Below, in pieces: positions 21,546 through 32,760 of a DNA stretch of 64,000 nt. The stretch covers positions 23,055,146-23,119,145 of the forward strand of contig OY720348.1 of assembly GCA_963082975.1 (NCBI GenBank). Direction: 5' to 3'. The notes under the pieces were generated by a model. That model ran no database searches and was not told where the DNA came from. It worked only from the letters and a program-made list of their open reading frames with translations. Origin of the DNA: Labia minor. Lineage: Eukaryota > Arthropoda > Insecta > Dermaptera > Spongiphoridae. Made by a program: the position numbers and the translations under genes. The stretch's first letter is position 1; each line of letters begins with the position of its first letter.

Positions 21546-21607
21546 CGTTTTATGAAATTGAATAAACATTTTTGAAAAGAAAAAAAGAAAATTCAAAAAT
21601 TATATAT

Positions 21608-21690
21608 AATAATTTGAGTCACAATTTTACATGAAAATATCCTGCAAATAACTTCTCATAATAATAAAACATTTCACAGAAATCTAAACT
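21608..21690. mobile_element. Family C fragment
   Basis: Only the right arm: GAGTCACAATTTTACATGAAAATATC followed by CTTCTCATAATAATAAAAC. Confidence 0.4.
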
Positions 21691-21707
21691 AACATATATA
21701 ATAATAT

Positions 21708-22460
21708 AGTACCTGGTTCACCGAGCCGCTGAGTACTTTAAAAAAATTATTCCTTATGAACTATTAATATTTAAGATTGAGATTATTATTTAAAATTAAT
21801 AAACGACAAAATATATGAAACAATTTCAAATAATTTAAAAGAACATAAATTAAAAAAAAATAATAATAAAACATGCAGCCCTTAAAAGTAAGTATTAATG
21901 CACTGAAAAAAAGAAAAGTATGGCCTGTGGATATAACATAATATATATTTCGTAATTTAATTACAAAATATTATTAAAATAAATATTTTTAATTTTATTT
22001 TATTTATAATAATTTATATTTATGGAAGCGTTGCCCGTCGCCATTTTTTTATTATTAAAATTCCTATTTTAAATTAAGAAAAAACTAACAAAGAGGATTT
22101 TTCCCATGACCTATCAAAAATTTGTTAAAGGAGGCTATATTTCTTTGCTTTTATTTATAATAATCAAATATCATTTATATATTATTTATAAATTAATCTA
22201 AAAATCATTTTAATTAATATAATATAATTTATTTAATATTATTAGATCAAATCGTCATTTGTGACGTCATTTAAATTTACTATTTTAAATTAAGAAAAAA
22301 CTAACAAAGAGGATTTTTCCCCAGCCTGAAACCAATATAGATCAATTTTTCTTTATAAAAATTATCTATGGTGTGAATTTTAGAAAAATCCTTAGAGCGG
22401 TTTATTATTTCAAAAATACAAATATATATTCAATTTTTGCTAGCATAATAAGAAAAGGTA
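21708..22460 (+). mobile_element. Family D repeat, short form with internal duplication
   Basis: Begins AGTACCTGGTTCACCGAGCCG with the AGTACC...AGTACT hairpin. It contains TGGCCTGTGGATATAACATA and GCGTTGCCCGTCGCC, and ends TTGCTAGCATAATAAGA. The block TTAAATTAAGAAAAAACTAACAAAGAGG occurs twice (about 22070 and 22290), showing an internal duplication or a second nested copy. Confidence 0.6.
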
Positions 22461-23095
22461 ATATATATATACGTAATAGATAGATAATTTAATAGATTGA
22501 TATATTATATTTTAAAATCTAAGCATAATTAGATAAGTTTAAATGTTTCTTTGTAATATGCAAGAATTCAAATGGACTATAGCTATTTATGTTGATGTAT
22601 ATACTCTTCCACTACAAAACATGAACATCTACCTTTCAAATAGAATTTGATAAGGGTTTGCCATCATATATTATTCATTTCCACCTGAGTTCAGTCAAAG
22701 GATGGGACAAGAGGAAAGAAGGGAGGTTTCAGACCAAACGACTCTCAAATGCCCATAAAAATTTTCACTGATCTAACAATAGATAATTAATGAACAACCT
22801 TTCGCATCTACCTATATTGAATTGTATTTAAATTTCAATATAATATATATATATGTATATATCCAACTAAATCATTTCCGTCGTATGTGCGTATGTATGT
22901 GATATCTGTAACATTATGAAGTTAGTTACAAACAAATTGTCAAAATTAATCTAATTTGTAACTAATTTCATTTTTTTTTTTTTTTAATTTTGTTTTGTTA
23001 AATTAAATAAGTGTCAAATAAAAAAAAATAAAAAAATTATTACAACGATTTGAATAAAGTTACAAGTATTTGAAACAAAATTTCCTATAAATTAT
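22461..23095. other. AT-rich spacer
   Basis: Contains a small (TA)n near 22840-22862. The stretch 22900-23060 has a palindromic look around GAAGTTAGTTACAAAC...TTTGTAACTAATTTC. No gene. Confidence 0.4.
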
Positions 23096-23187
23096 TCTTA
23101 TTTATCAATCTCGTGCGGCTAGAAGTCGCCTGTCCCTCTAAGAAGAGTTTTATACCGCCGGCAGCATATGATGCCGGGTACGGCTAG
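23096..23187 (+). mobile_element. Helitron 3' terminus (fragment)
   Basis: Ends CTAG (23184-23187) followed by T. The hairpin CCGGCA (23158-23163) / TGCCGG (23072+100 to 23177) lies 7 bases before it: the signature of a canonical Helitron 3' end (hairpin, short spacer, CTRR, T target). The GC-rich 92-bp piece contrasts with its AT-rich flanks. No Rep/helicase coding and no certain 5' TC end were found. Confidence 0.55.
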
Positions 23188-24506
23188 TATATATATTCAC
23201 TAATTTTGATTATACTTCTACTTATATATCTATATACTTGTACTTATTTAAATTATTAAATGTTTAATTATATACTAATTAATTTTTATTTAGAAAATTA
23301 TATACAATTTGTCGAATATAGGAATAAAAATGACGTCATCAGCATATACCTAAAAATCAGTCAATATGATCGCGGTGGATTCTTGTTAAGATTTTATTAT
23401 TTATAAAGACTTAAGAGGAAATGTTTAATGATTCATGTTTACGGTCATATTCACAGAAATTCTTCCTGCTTTTTATAATTTTATATTATGCATTGATAAA
23501 ATTATCAATTGATTCGATTTATTAAAAATAAAATTAAAATTAACCAATCTCTCTCTCAATGTCTCACTTTTTCGGGTAACATATACCAAAAAAAAAAAAA
23601 AAAAAATTCACCCTCGAGTTTATCAAAATTTTTTTAAAAAATATATAAACGGAAATTAATTGAGGGAAATTGAGAATTTACACATAGAGTGCTTCACTAA
23701 AAACAAAATAAAAAACATAAAAAATGATATGATTTGGTAAAAGTACATTGTTTAATAAAGGAGAACATTGAATTTTTTTTTTTATATTATACGTCTAGAA
23801 TAATAAAATATGCATCTGTTCATAATCTGATGAGGTTTATTTGTCAGATGATCTTTTAATTATGTCTCGCTTTTTTTTTTTATTCTACATTGGCTTATTC
23901 TCGCTCTCTGCAGGGTCTGGAATTAATTAAAATTTTGCATTTTCATAACGGGTATCGATGAGGTAAAGAACCGAGTGTTTTTGGATCGGCGCCACTGATT
24001 AGCAGAAGGATCTTAATTAAATCTTGAGCGCAACGGAGACTCTCGGGGTACAATCTTTAATAATTTAATGACCAGGAATGGGAGTGATAATCTTGGAATT
24101 GAACCGAGGTTTAATTCTCCCCTACCGGATTCATTTGCTCTTTTTTTTTTATTTAAAGTTAAAACGTATTTACTTGATGAAATTGACAATATCTTAGAAA
24201 TTAGTTGTTTGATATAATATTTGCACTTAATTAAATAAAAACAAAATATGTATTTATCAAAAAATTAATTTTTGTATTTTCTTCCTAATTGGATATTTAA
24301 AAAAAAATGAATTTTAATTATTATTAAATAATACCGATAATTTTTACAACAAATCAATGGGTAGTTTATATTTCCATCAAATAATAAATATAATCACAAA
24401 TGTTAAAAAAAATAAAATTTTCTTCAGATGTGGAAATGAATAGAATAGTTTGTCTTTTTTGCACAATGGTCTGTTTATTTTTCTATATTCTATAATTATG
24501 GGCCCG
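23188..24506. other. AT-rich spacer on the intron side of the candidate gene
   Basis: If the exon at 24587-24680 is real, this lies in its first intron. 23930-24135 is of mixed composition and looks single-copy. I found no acceptor-exon pair that I trust. Confidence 0.4.
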
Positions 24507-24586
24507 CTATACGATGGCCCTTTGGAAAATGTCATCGTATTGGCTGCACGTGGGGTGTCCCGTTTGGGAATGCTGTTCTAGCTGAC

Positions 24587-24680
24587 CTGTAATGTCGGCG
24601 ACCACTCCGACGGCGAACACCCAGAAGATGGTGAGAGCCACCCGGAAATGCCGGGGCCTAAGCACACGTTGTTTGCCCAT
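24587..24680 (-). CDS. Candidate first coding exon with signal peptide or anchor
   Basis: Host-gene candidate of unknown function. From ATG (24678-24680, minus strand) 31 codons read MGKQRVLRPRHF, a basic start, then RVALTIFWVFAVGVVADIT, a hydrophobic stretch with an AxA-like end typical of a signal peptide or signal anchor. The frame meets AG|GTCAGC (GT at 24585-24586), a good splice donor leaving phase 1. Without splicing the frame continues through QTGHPTCSQYDDIFQRAIV to a TAG at 24507-24509. The exon sits in the only CpG-rich island of the window, as expected for a first exon near a promoter. No partner exon was identified. I do not recognise the protein. Confidence 0.4.
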
Positions 24681-24900
24681 TGACAGCTGTCAGTCCACTT
24701 CCGCTTCCGGGACACCTGCTACATCCCGATCCCGAACCCGACTAAGGCCAGGGAAGAGCGTCGCGGCGTTGTATAGCGGCGTGCGATGCCATTACGCCGG
24801 CGTCGACGGCACGCGGCGCCCCGAACCCCCTTCCCTCCCCGTAAAACATACGAACAAGTGGTTCAATCCCAAAGCCGGCTACGATACAATTATTTAAATC
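24681..24900 (-). promoter_or_regulatory. GC/CpG-rich island, possible promoter and 5' UTR
   Basis: A GC-rich block with many CG dinucleotides (GGCGTCGACGGCACGCGGCG and neighbours) just upstream of the candidate exon, standing out sharply from its AT-rich surroundings. No TATA box is obvious. A 101-residue plus-strand frame here is a by-product of the base composition. Confidence 0.35.
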
Positions 24901-25937
24901 GCACTAGTTAAAATCCCATTTAATTCAACTTGGAAACAATTAAGAGAAAGTAGTTGACGTCTCAGCCGGGGATGCTTCACTGCCCTCGTCAGCTGCCACC
25001 TGAAATGGGACCACTTCAACTACCTCATTCTACATTGAATTGATTAAGCATTTCCAAATATTGTTCTCAATTCCTTCGTCCTTATCCTAGATCACCGCAT
25101 TCAGAATCTAATTCTTTCTAAGAATATAATCAACAACTCGTCCTACCAGCTTGCATGTAGTCAAACAAAAAAATATTTGGATTTTTTTGACTACACTATT
25201 TGACTCTGTTAAAAAAGAAGCTAAAGCTTAAAATTTTTTAATATTTTATTATAGAGATGCACAGAACGCTGCCCGTCACTGGTTTTTTGATGGCCCCTCA
25301 AGATTAATTAATACTCTTACGCGAAATAAGTAATAACATCAATTTATTTGTTTTTTCTAGCGATCATCTTAAGACTGATAATAACTCTATGCGACCTTTA
25401 GTTCATGAAAATCGGTTGGCTGCTTTAAGAAATTTGGGAGTAAAAATGGAAGAACTTCCAACTTATTCATAATTTTCCTTTTCTGTTTAACTAAGTATTG
25501 AAGCCAATATTTAAAAAGATGAACTGGGAATCTAAAATAAACGGTTAACAATCTTTGGAAGTGTTGTTTTCTTTGCAATAAAAATAAAGTGAAATTATGA
25601 GAAATATAATTTCAAAAAATACCATTTCTAGTATGGCCGTAAATGAAATTAAATTTAAATAATATACTTATACCAACTAAGAAGTTTTGAAAATAATATA
25701 ACAAAACAACTTACAAATTGCTTGGGTGAGATAGGAGGTAAAATACATTATTAAAATAAAATAAATTAAAATCGAAAATACAATTAAGTCATATTATTCT
25801 TTTATCTTTGACGCTGAAATCTGATATATCTAAAATCAAAACAAAAGAATAGAACTAATATCGATGTTAGATAAAGTAAGAATTCAAGAAATATATAAAA
25901 TGACCTAAATAAATAATAGAAATATAATAATAAAATA
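24901..25937. other. Spacer upstream of candidate gene
   Basis: 24940-25110 is of mixed composition and could hold further regulatory sequence. The remainder is AT-rich with no identified element. Confidence 0.4.
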
Positions 25938-26427
25938 TAAGCTGTGGCCAGCCCCAGAACCGACCGACGATTTTAAATAAATTAATTTCCAAACAACATT
26001 ATATCATTATATATATAAAGAATCAAAAAAACTTAGATTAAAATGATTAAATTATACCATTTTGGTTTTTATTTTTTATTTTGAATACTCAATTATTAAT
26101 TACTACTATATTTTAAGTGAAAAATTTCCGATAATGAATATAAAATTATTACTTTGTAAACTACCACTTCCAGTTTCCGGATATACTCCAAAAGTTGATG
26201 AATTCATGCCACTGATGCATTAAGTGAATATGCCAAATTTTATCAAAATCCGTTGATCTGTTCAAGCTGTACACGTCTATACCGACACCCAACGGACGGA
26301 CGGACAGACATCATTCTAATATTTTTTTCTGTTAACAAAAATGCATGATTTGTGGAGATATGTACAAATCTCCGCATGTGAAATTTGGTGTGAAAACAAT
26401 CCCTTCCCTTCCTATCCTCGGTCGGTA
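25938..26427 (-). mobile_element. Family B copy, inverted
   Basis: Starts with the complement of the 3' hairpin region (GCTGTGGCCAGCCC) and ACCGACCGACG. It then carries CTACCACTTCCAGTTTCCGG, GATGCATTAAG, an (ACGG)n/(GACA) tract at 26291-26310 and GTGAAATTTGGTGTGAAAAC, ending TCGGTCGGT at 26427. The hairpin is degraded and the middle shortened. Confidence 0.6.
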
Positions 26428-26685
26428 AAAAGGAAAAAAATGGAAAGGGGCGGATTATACCGCAAGATTTCAAAACAACCTCTGGATTAAAATAATATCA
26501 GGATGGTGTCCAATTAACAAAAGAACAAAAATGGGAGACCTTCATAAAGATGGTAGGAGGATATTGGGTTAAAAACTTAAGGCAGATGCAGGACCATCCA
26601 ACTTTTACAAGAAAAATAAAATAAATTGTGAATAAAATGTTTAAATTGAATATCATTAATATTGCCCTGGATGGTTCCCTTTGAA

Positions 26686-26721
<36 letters not shown>

Positions 26722-26879
26722 ATATATTAATTCGAAGGGAAAAAGAATCAAAAAGTAAAGTAGGTAAACAAATTCTAATACTCTGGATAATAATTTAATA
26801 TACTATAAGAATTTAAATTAAGTAGTTGATGGGCTCATTTCATTAAAATTATAATCCGAGGGTACTAAAATTAAAATCT
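26428..26879. other. AT-rich spacer with (TA)n
   Basis: (TA)n at about 26691-26719. No gene. Confidence 0.4.
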
Positions 26880-26962
26880 ATATAAGTTTGGTTTTACCAG
26901 TTGTATTGTATACGTATGAGGCATGGTCTATGACTTTGTGGGACGATATTTTTACAATTGTT
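26880..26962 (+). pseudogene. LINE RT C-terminal scrap
   Basis: Reads LVLPVVLYTYEAWSMTLWDD, the conserved LPVVLYGCEAWSLTL segment at the end of the RT domain of non-LTR elements. Only about 25 codons. The same segment is seen inverted at 40958-41065 and in the tandem array at 37850-39750. Confidence 0.55.
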
Positions 26963-27695
26963 ATTTTTTTTTTACATTTCTTCAAATAATCTTAACAAAC
27001 TTTGTGTCTCTATAATAATTTTCTTTTTTTTTTAAGGAATGATGTGGAAAGATCTGCAAGAAGTTTGTTTATTAGAAAAAAACAATTGGAATCGAACAAA
27101 TTTCCGTTATTTTTCCAAGAGATTAAATGATAATTATAAGATAAGTTTCTTTTGATATTATATACATAGCAGTTGGATATGAATACATTATTAATTTTAT
27201 TAAAATCAATTATTGTTCTATTTTCTTTCTAGACTGATTGGACTGACTAAATTGTTAAAATCAACGAACGAAAGATTAATACTGATTCAGTCACTTGATG
27301 CAATTTCGCTTTATCTAGTTTGAATCTAATAGAAATGTGTGTAAAGACAAATATTAGTAATACTACTATTAAACTGGATGTTTAAACAGTCAATGCATTA
27401 GAAAGTCTGGTCCAGATTTCAAATTCGCTCTTGTATAATAATTAAATTATTATATGCAATGTTTAGCTTAAAAAGAATAATATATATATATATATAATTA
27501 TATATATATATCAGAATAAAAATAAATACAATTTATTGAATTATTAATGAATTTTATTTTTACTTTTATTTCTTAATTTGACAATTTTTAAGATTAATTT
27601 ACAGTTGGCTTCGGATTGTGGTACGAGCAAGAAGTGTAGGACTACTGATTCTTCAGAGCTTCAGAACGCAGTTAGACAATAATTACCGACCCAAA
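26963..27695. other. AT-rich spacer
   Basis: No feature recognised apart from a short (TA)n at 27480-27510. Confidence 0.4.
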
Positions 27696-27773
27696 AAATT
27701 GGAGCCAAATAGGGCTCCGAAACATCAAGGCTCAAATCTCACAATAAAACTTGAAAATATCACGGAACTTTTC

Positions 27774-27780
<7 letters not shown>
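27696..27780. mobile_element. Family C fragment
   Basis: GGAGCCAAATAGGGCTCCGAAAC, then CTCAAATCTCACAATAAAACTTG and ACTTTTCATAATA, matching the right arm of family C. Confidence 0.4.

Positions 27781-27808
<28 letters not shown>
27778..27808. repeat. (TA)n microsatellite
   Basis: TA run directly after the family C arm. Confidence 0.85.
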
Positions 27809-27815
<7 letters not shown>

Positions 27816-27835
27816 GCTTAACTGAACTTTAAATT

Positions 27836-27985
27836 TTTTGGCCTCAGCATCAACCTTCCTCCAGCTATTTCTATCTCAAAGCCACCTCCTTCTAATCACT
27901 ATTCTCTCCTAATTTCCTTATATTTACTCATTTCGTTTCAGGTTTATCCAATTGATTTTTCATAATCACTTCTTAATAATCTTCC
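27836..27985 (-). pseudogene. LINE 3' end remnant
   Basis: The minus strand carries a degraded form of the tail seen at 40554 (CAGCATCAACCTTCCTCCAGC, CTCCTTCTAATC blocks). Too decayed to translate. Confidence 0.35.
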
Positions 27986-28369
27986 GTCACTCATTAAACG
28001 AACGCAACTCACCGATTTTATCTTTCTTTCTATGTTTGCGGTTGCATAGAGATCATATAATTATTTCATATGACAACTTCACTATTTTTTTGTGATTACT
28101 TTGTATTTCGGTTCTACAATTATATTAATCTCACAGTGTTCTTTTTCTTGTTCATATTCGTGATAACTGAAGGAAGAATTTAGTTGGCTGAAATTGACAT
28201 TCTTTTATAAACTTTTGGTAATAATTAATTATTATTGCATTAATTTAATTAATTAATTAAAAAAAAGCATTTTAAAATAAACGAACTATTAATTTTAATA
28301 AATGGAAATACAAAAGATACGATATAGCAGTGATACTGAAATACATAAAATACATACTTATCGGGCATT
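27986..28369. other. AT-rich spacer
   Basis: No feature recognised. Confidence 0.4.
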
Positions 28370-28690
28370 CTTTTCAAAAATGCATATTTCAAACGTGGTA
28401 CGCCTATGGGCAGTCAATATAATTATCCCGGCTTTGCATTAATTTATATTTATGGTTCTAAATTTATAAGCAAAACTCGATGTGCTTTCAAGCGGAATGG
28501 AATTGAAAAATATTTTCAACTTTGTCTAATATATCATTAATCTTCACTGCTGAATTGAAAGCGATTAAATTGGCACTAAAATTTAGCAAAAACAAATTTT
28601 CTGACTCAATTAGTGCAATAATGAGTATTAAAATTCTCTGCTCGCCATGTGCAAAAATGTAAATATTCTAAAAGATTATTTATTAACTCC
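28370..28690 (+). pseudogene. LINE RNase H domain remnant, copy 1
   Basis: Reads LIYIYGSKFISKTRCAF, then, after decay, IFTAELKAIKLALKFSKNKF and SDSISAIMSIKILCSPCAKM. This is the order of an RNase HI domain in non-LTR elements (YTDGSK, then the E of TAEL, then DS.SAI). The first catalytic D is replaced by Y (YIYGSK) in both copies here. Frames are broken in the N-terminal part. It belongs to an RNase H-bearing non-LTR clade such as I or R1, different from the LINE at 17546. Confidence 0.65.
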
Positions 28691-28960
28691 AAAAAATAAA
28701 TATATACCATATATTATATTAATAATATAAGTATATGAATATATTGTAATTGAATGTTCACTGTATATATAATAAAAATATATTTTATATAAATATAACA
28801 TAATTTCAATTATAAAATTAAACAGCCAATACATAGTTCATTAGAAAATTTGGTCCAGATTTCATATTCACTCTTGTATAAGAATTAAATTATTATATGC
28901 AATATTTAGCTTAAAAAGAATATAATATATAAATATTTATTAATTATTATATATATTATA
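28691..28960. other. AT-rich tail shared by both RNase H copies
   Basis: AT-rich, with TGTTCACTGTATATATAATAAAA also found at 29660-29690, so the duplicated segment extends into it. Confidence 0.45.
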
Positions 28961-28967
28961 TATTATA

Positions 28968-29370
28968 TTATTGGGTCGTTTGTTTTCGTGAAAATGAAAT
29001 ACCATTTTCGAGTAATGAATGAATATTTTATAAAATGATGTATTAACCATTCTGGTTCAACATCTTTTGCCATCTTTCAGGTAGTAGCATGATTCAAAAA
29101 ATGTTTGGTCCTTGCTGGCAAAAACTGATCCAGGTGATTTTTGACCTCTCTAATTAAAGTAAAGGTTTTTACGTCTAAACAATTTTGCAATGACCGAAAC
29201 AAATAATAATCAGATCTGGAGAATATGGTGGGTATGGCAGTGTATATTCAAGTTGTGAAAGAATTTGGCTAGTGACCAAACTTGTATGAGGTCTCGCATT
29301 ATCTTGTTGGTAGACTACACCTTTTCTGTTGATTAATTCTGGTCTTTTCTGTTGAAGTGCATCATTCAGA
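28968..29370 (-). pseudogene. mariner-like transposase C-terminal half
   Basis: The minus strand reads NDALQQKRPELINRKGVVYQ, QDNARPHTS and then LPYPPYSPDL, the mariner catalytic region: the D of QDNARPH and the D of YSPDL. A C-terminal ERWQKMLNQNG-like tail follows, with stop codons between. The N-terminal half is missing. It sits exactly between the two RNase H copies. Confidence 0.75.
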
Positions 29371-29690
29371 ATTAATTTATATTTATGGTTCTAAATTTAT
29401 AAGCAAAACTCGCGATGTGCTTTCAATCGGAATACAAAAGGAAAATATTTTCAACTTTATACAATATATCATGAATTTTCACTGCTGAATTGAAAGCGAT
29501 TGAATTGGCACTAAAATTTAGCAAAAACAAATTTTCTGACTCAATTAGTGCAATAATGAGTATTAAAATTCTTTGCTCGCCATGTGCAAAAATTTAAATA
29601 TTCTATAAGAATATTTATGAACTCCAAAATAAATATATAGTATATATTCTAATTGAATGTTCACTGTATATATAATAAAAGTATTATTAT
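29371..29690 (+). pseudogene. LINE RNase H domain remnant, copy 2
   Basis: Starts at the same base as the strongly matching part of copy 1 (ATTAATTTATATTTATGG). It keeps IFTAELKAIELALKFSKNKF and SDSISAIMSIKI with the same D-to-Y change, so both derive from an already dead or divergent parent, or from duplication of one copy. Confidence 0.65.
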
Positions 29691-30250
29691 ATATAGTATA
29701 TATTCTAATTGAATTGAACATAATTTCAATTATATATTAGTCCTTTAAACCAGGTCAAAGAGATGAAAAAAATGACTTATGAATGACCGTGTAATATTCA
29801 ATTTATTTTAATATATTGAACAGTATTATGAGATAACATCAAGACTTCATTGGTAGACAAGAAACCAGCATGATTACCAAATGTGTAACTGTAACGATGG
29901 TTGTGTAAACTGATTTGTTCCTGAAAAATATGTGCTTTGTTCGAATTCGAATGCATTTCCATTATACTGTTGTTTTATTGAGCCTCAAAATTTTAAAATG
30001 AGTCCCAGGTATTGAGAAAATTCGTTGCCTCTCCTAATCTCAGCAAATTTCTATAGCCAACCAAAATGTTTGCATTCCAAAATACCGAATGTAGAAAAAT
30101 AGTCCTTTCACCTAAATGTTTTCAAATTTGATATCATTGGATGATAGTTAACAATGTGACGCAAAAATGTAAACGCAATTGGCGGGCAATGTCAATGGGC
30201 TTTCTTAACCGACATGGCGATAACATTTTTCCGTCACTATATGTACAATA
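29691..30250. other. Spacer, partly single-copy
   Basis: 29740-30240 is of mixed composition without a clear coding signal. No family recognised. Confidence 0.4.
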
Positions 30251-30252
30251 TA

Positions 30253-30790
30253 CACGGTGTCCCAAAATGAAAGAGCAGATTTCAATTTCGTATTACAGAC
30301 AAACTGAAAGAAAAAAACATGTCATTGGATAGATTCAAAGTTTTGACACATCACCGCTGTTTGTTTAAAGCAACATGGCGACTACACCACAGGAAAAGTC
30401 ATTTTGTGTGTTCAAATTCGCGAGATCTCAATCCATTATTCAAGTGGAACGTGCGTTTCGCAGTCGATTCAATCCCTGTGATTTTTTTCTGTGGGGGTAG
30501 ATAAAAAAGACAGTGTTTGTCCTACCTATGCCATCTACTCAAGATCTGCGAAATCGAATTATTAAAGCTGTCAATTCAATAAACAGGGACCAGTTGATTC
30601 GTGTATGGAATGAAATAGACTACCGTTTTAATGTTTCTCAAGCAAAACATGGCGCTCATGTTGAGTTTATGATGTAATATCAAAAGTTGGAACCTTCTTC
30701 TATCCAATGACATGCGCAATGTGTTTCTATCTTATATAGTTTGTCTGTAATACAAAATTGAAATCTCCTCTTTCATTTTGGGACACCCTG
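30253..30790 (+). mobile_element. 538-bp mariner-like element, DUF4817-type, internally deleted
   Basis: 48-bp terminal inverted repeats with few mismatches (30253-30300 and 30743-30790, outer end CACGGTGTCCCAAAATGAAAG), flanked by TA (30251-30252, 30791-30792). Weaker inverted similarity extends inward around CATGTCATTGGATAGA. Inside is a shortened transposase listed separately. The intact ends mean it could still be moved if a full transposase exists elsewhere. Confidence 0.8.
30375..30677 (+). pseudogene. Transposase with N- and C-termini fused by deletion
   Basis: The first 33 codons (MATTPQEKSFCVFKFARSQS..., to RAFRSRFN) resemble the helix-turn-helix N-terminus known as DUF4817 in arthropod transposases. 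They join directly to CDFFLWG, the segment around the last catalytic residue in the C-terminal half, and after a TAG (30498-30500) the frame continues to DYRFNVSQAKHGAHVEF, the usual C-terminus. The middle of the catalytic domain is gone. Frame is kept apart from one stop. Confidence 0.75.
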
Positions 30791-30792
30791 TA

Positions 30793-31590
30793 TATTGTCA
30801 GAATAAATAATTTTTTTTCCAATTTAAACATTGAAAATAGATTTCACTTTATATATATTAATACATATTAAACTTCGAGTTATTAAATAATATCATCTGA
30901 ATTGAATTTTCCTTGAACTGAAGATAGAAATATTTATTTTATTGAATTGAACAAAGCAGAAATCATCGGGATCATCAAGAGAATTAAACTTAACAAGGTT
31001 TGACATGCGATTGACATCCAGATATCATTATTCAATGGAGGTAACCCGAACGGAATTACATTATCCGAGATAATCTTATTATTATATAATAGAAGGACGT
31101 TGCATATTATTTTTATAGAGATAATTTTTATAGATAATAAAATTTATCTAATCTCAAGTTCTCTCTCAGAATTGTATTTACCTGCTTGAATGTATGGCAA
31201 ACAATTTCTTTCAAGTGGTTTCATTTTCTTTAGAATATTCAAGTAACCACTACTTCAAACCAATTTGACAGATTTGTTTTATTTTTAATCAATTAATTAT
31301 TTATTTATGTATTTATGTAATATATTTATGTAATTACAATAACAATTTATAAAAAAATAATATTTTAAATAATTCATTAATAATAATAATAATAATAATA
31401 ATAAAACACACAATTATAAAACAAATATCAGCTTTAGTCATACTTGTCGATGCTTCAAAATAGAAAAAAAAAATACAATACATATTGTTAATAAATGTAA
31501 GCAAAAGTATAATCAAAATGTGAGAATAATTAAAAAAAAAAACATTTATATTAATATTGCTGTTGCTTGTTAATTTAAAATGAAAAATTC
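30793..31590. other. AT-rich spacer with (AAT)n
   Basis: (AAT)n at about 31378-31404. No gene. Confidence 0.4.
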
Positions 31591-32195
31591 TCAGCTTCCC
31601 CCCCTCCCACTTTCTATTGATTTATATTCTTTTGATAGATATTATGATTTTTTTTTCTTGGTTGTTGATTTTCCTATATATTTAACAATTAGGCCATTTA
31701 GAAAATGGGCATATTAAAAAAAACCTTTGGAAATAAAAAGAATATATAAAAAAAATTGATAAAAAAAAAAAATTATTAAAAATAATTTAAATAAAAGTCA
31801 AATATATTTTAATGAAAGGTTCAATTTTCAATAATATTTTCATATTAATTTACACAAAAAAAAAAAGATAATTTTTCTATTGTGATTAGTTAAAAAAATA
31901 ATTAATCAATTCTATTATTTAAATCAATAATTATAATTACTAAGTAAATTATTAAATAAAAAAAAAAATGGAAATAATAATTTATTATACTGAGTCATCG
32001 AAAAAGGTGGACGGGATTTTGTTGTACAACTATTCGATAAATAAACACGTCATCAACACGAAATTAACTAGATATTGAGTAGCATTATAAACATTTTAAG
32101 TAGCATTTACTCGAAGTCTGTGGGCGTATGCGCAGTTGCCATCTTGCCGTGTGCTGCCATTACCGTGCAGCTCGACTGGGTCAGTCATTTGAGAG

Positions 32196-32445
32196 ATGAC
32201 TACCGTACAGCAGAAAGCGCAGTGTGTTTTCTTGTACGCTGAGTTTAAATCTCCTGTGTTAGTGAAACATCATTTTAGGCGTACTTATAGACAAAATCCA
32301 CCTACAGACAAAGCTGTTGTTTGATGGTTTAATCAGTTTAAGGAAACTGGAAGTGTTGATATCAAGAAAGTTGGAACTATTTATGGCTAAAATAACTGTA
32401 CAGAATATTCTTCACAAACGCCTCAAATTATAGAAGAATTTACGC
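32196..32445 (+). pseudogene. DUF4817-type transposase N-terminus
   Basis: ATG at 32196 opens MTTVQQKAQCVFLYAEFKSP, then HHFRRTYRQNPPTDKAV, a stop in place of a tryptophan or arginine, then WFNQFKETGSVDIKK. This is the HTH domain (QQKA.CV..., then WYNQF.ETGSV...KK) of a mariner-like family. Further stops follow, and no catalytic domain remains. Confidence 0.75.
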
Positions 32446-32513
32446 AACCAATGCAATTGTGACTCCTGCAATGCTTCAAAACACGTGGCAGGTGCTTGAT
32501 TATCGGCTAAATC

Positions 32514-32760
32514 AGAGGTTCCCAATCTTTTCTGATTTGCGGCTCCCTAAATAATCGGATATTTTTCCGAGGCTCCCTTAATACATCAAATTTATATATA
32601 TATTTTTTACTTTCTTGAAAAATTGGAAAACTTTCCTTTTTTAAAAGCGATTGCCCATTTAACAGCGAAAAATTAAAAAGCTTAGAAAATTTAATTGAAT
32701 ATTTTGCGGCGCCTTAAAAACGGCATCGCGGCTCCTCGGGGAGTCACTGGGGCGACTGGG
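32514..32760. mobile_element. hAT-like MITE remnant
   Basis: Left end CAGAGGTTCCCAATCTTTTC is a hAT-type terminus. The body repeats GCGGCTCCC motifs and ends with CGGCTCCTCGGGGAGTCACTGG. The right terminus is not cleanly complementary, so its true edge is uncertain. Confidence 0.45.

Noticed and set aside
24592-24897. 101-codon plus-strand frame in the GC-rich island
   Set aside because: Rich in T, R, S and P from base composition, with no domain, and it overlaps the minus-strand exon that has a signal-peptide-like start and a splice donor.
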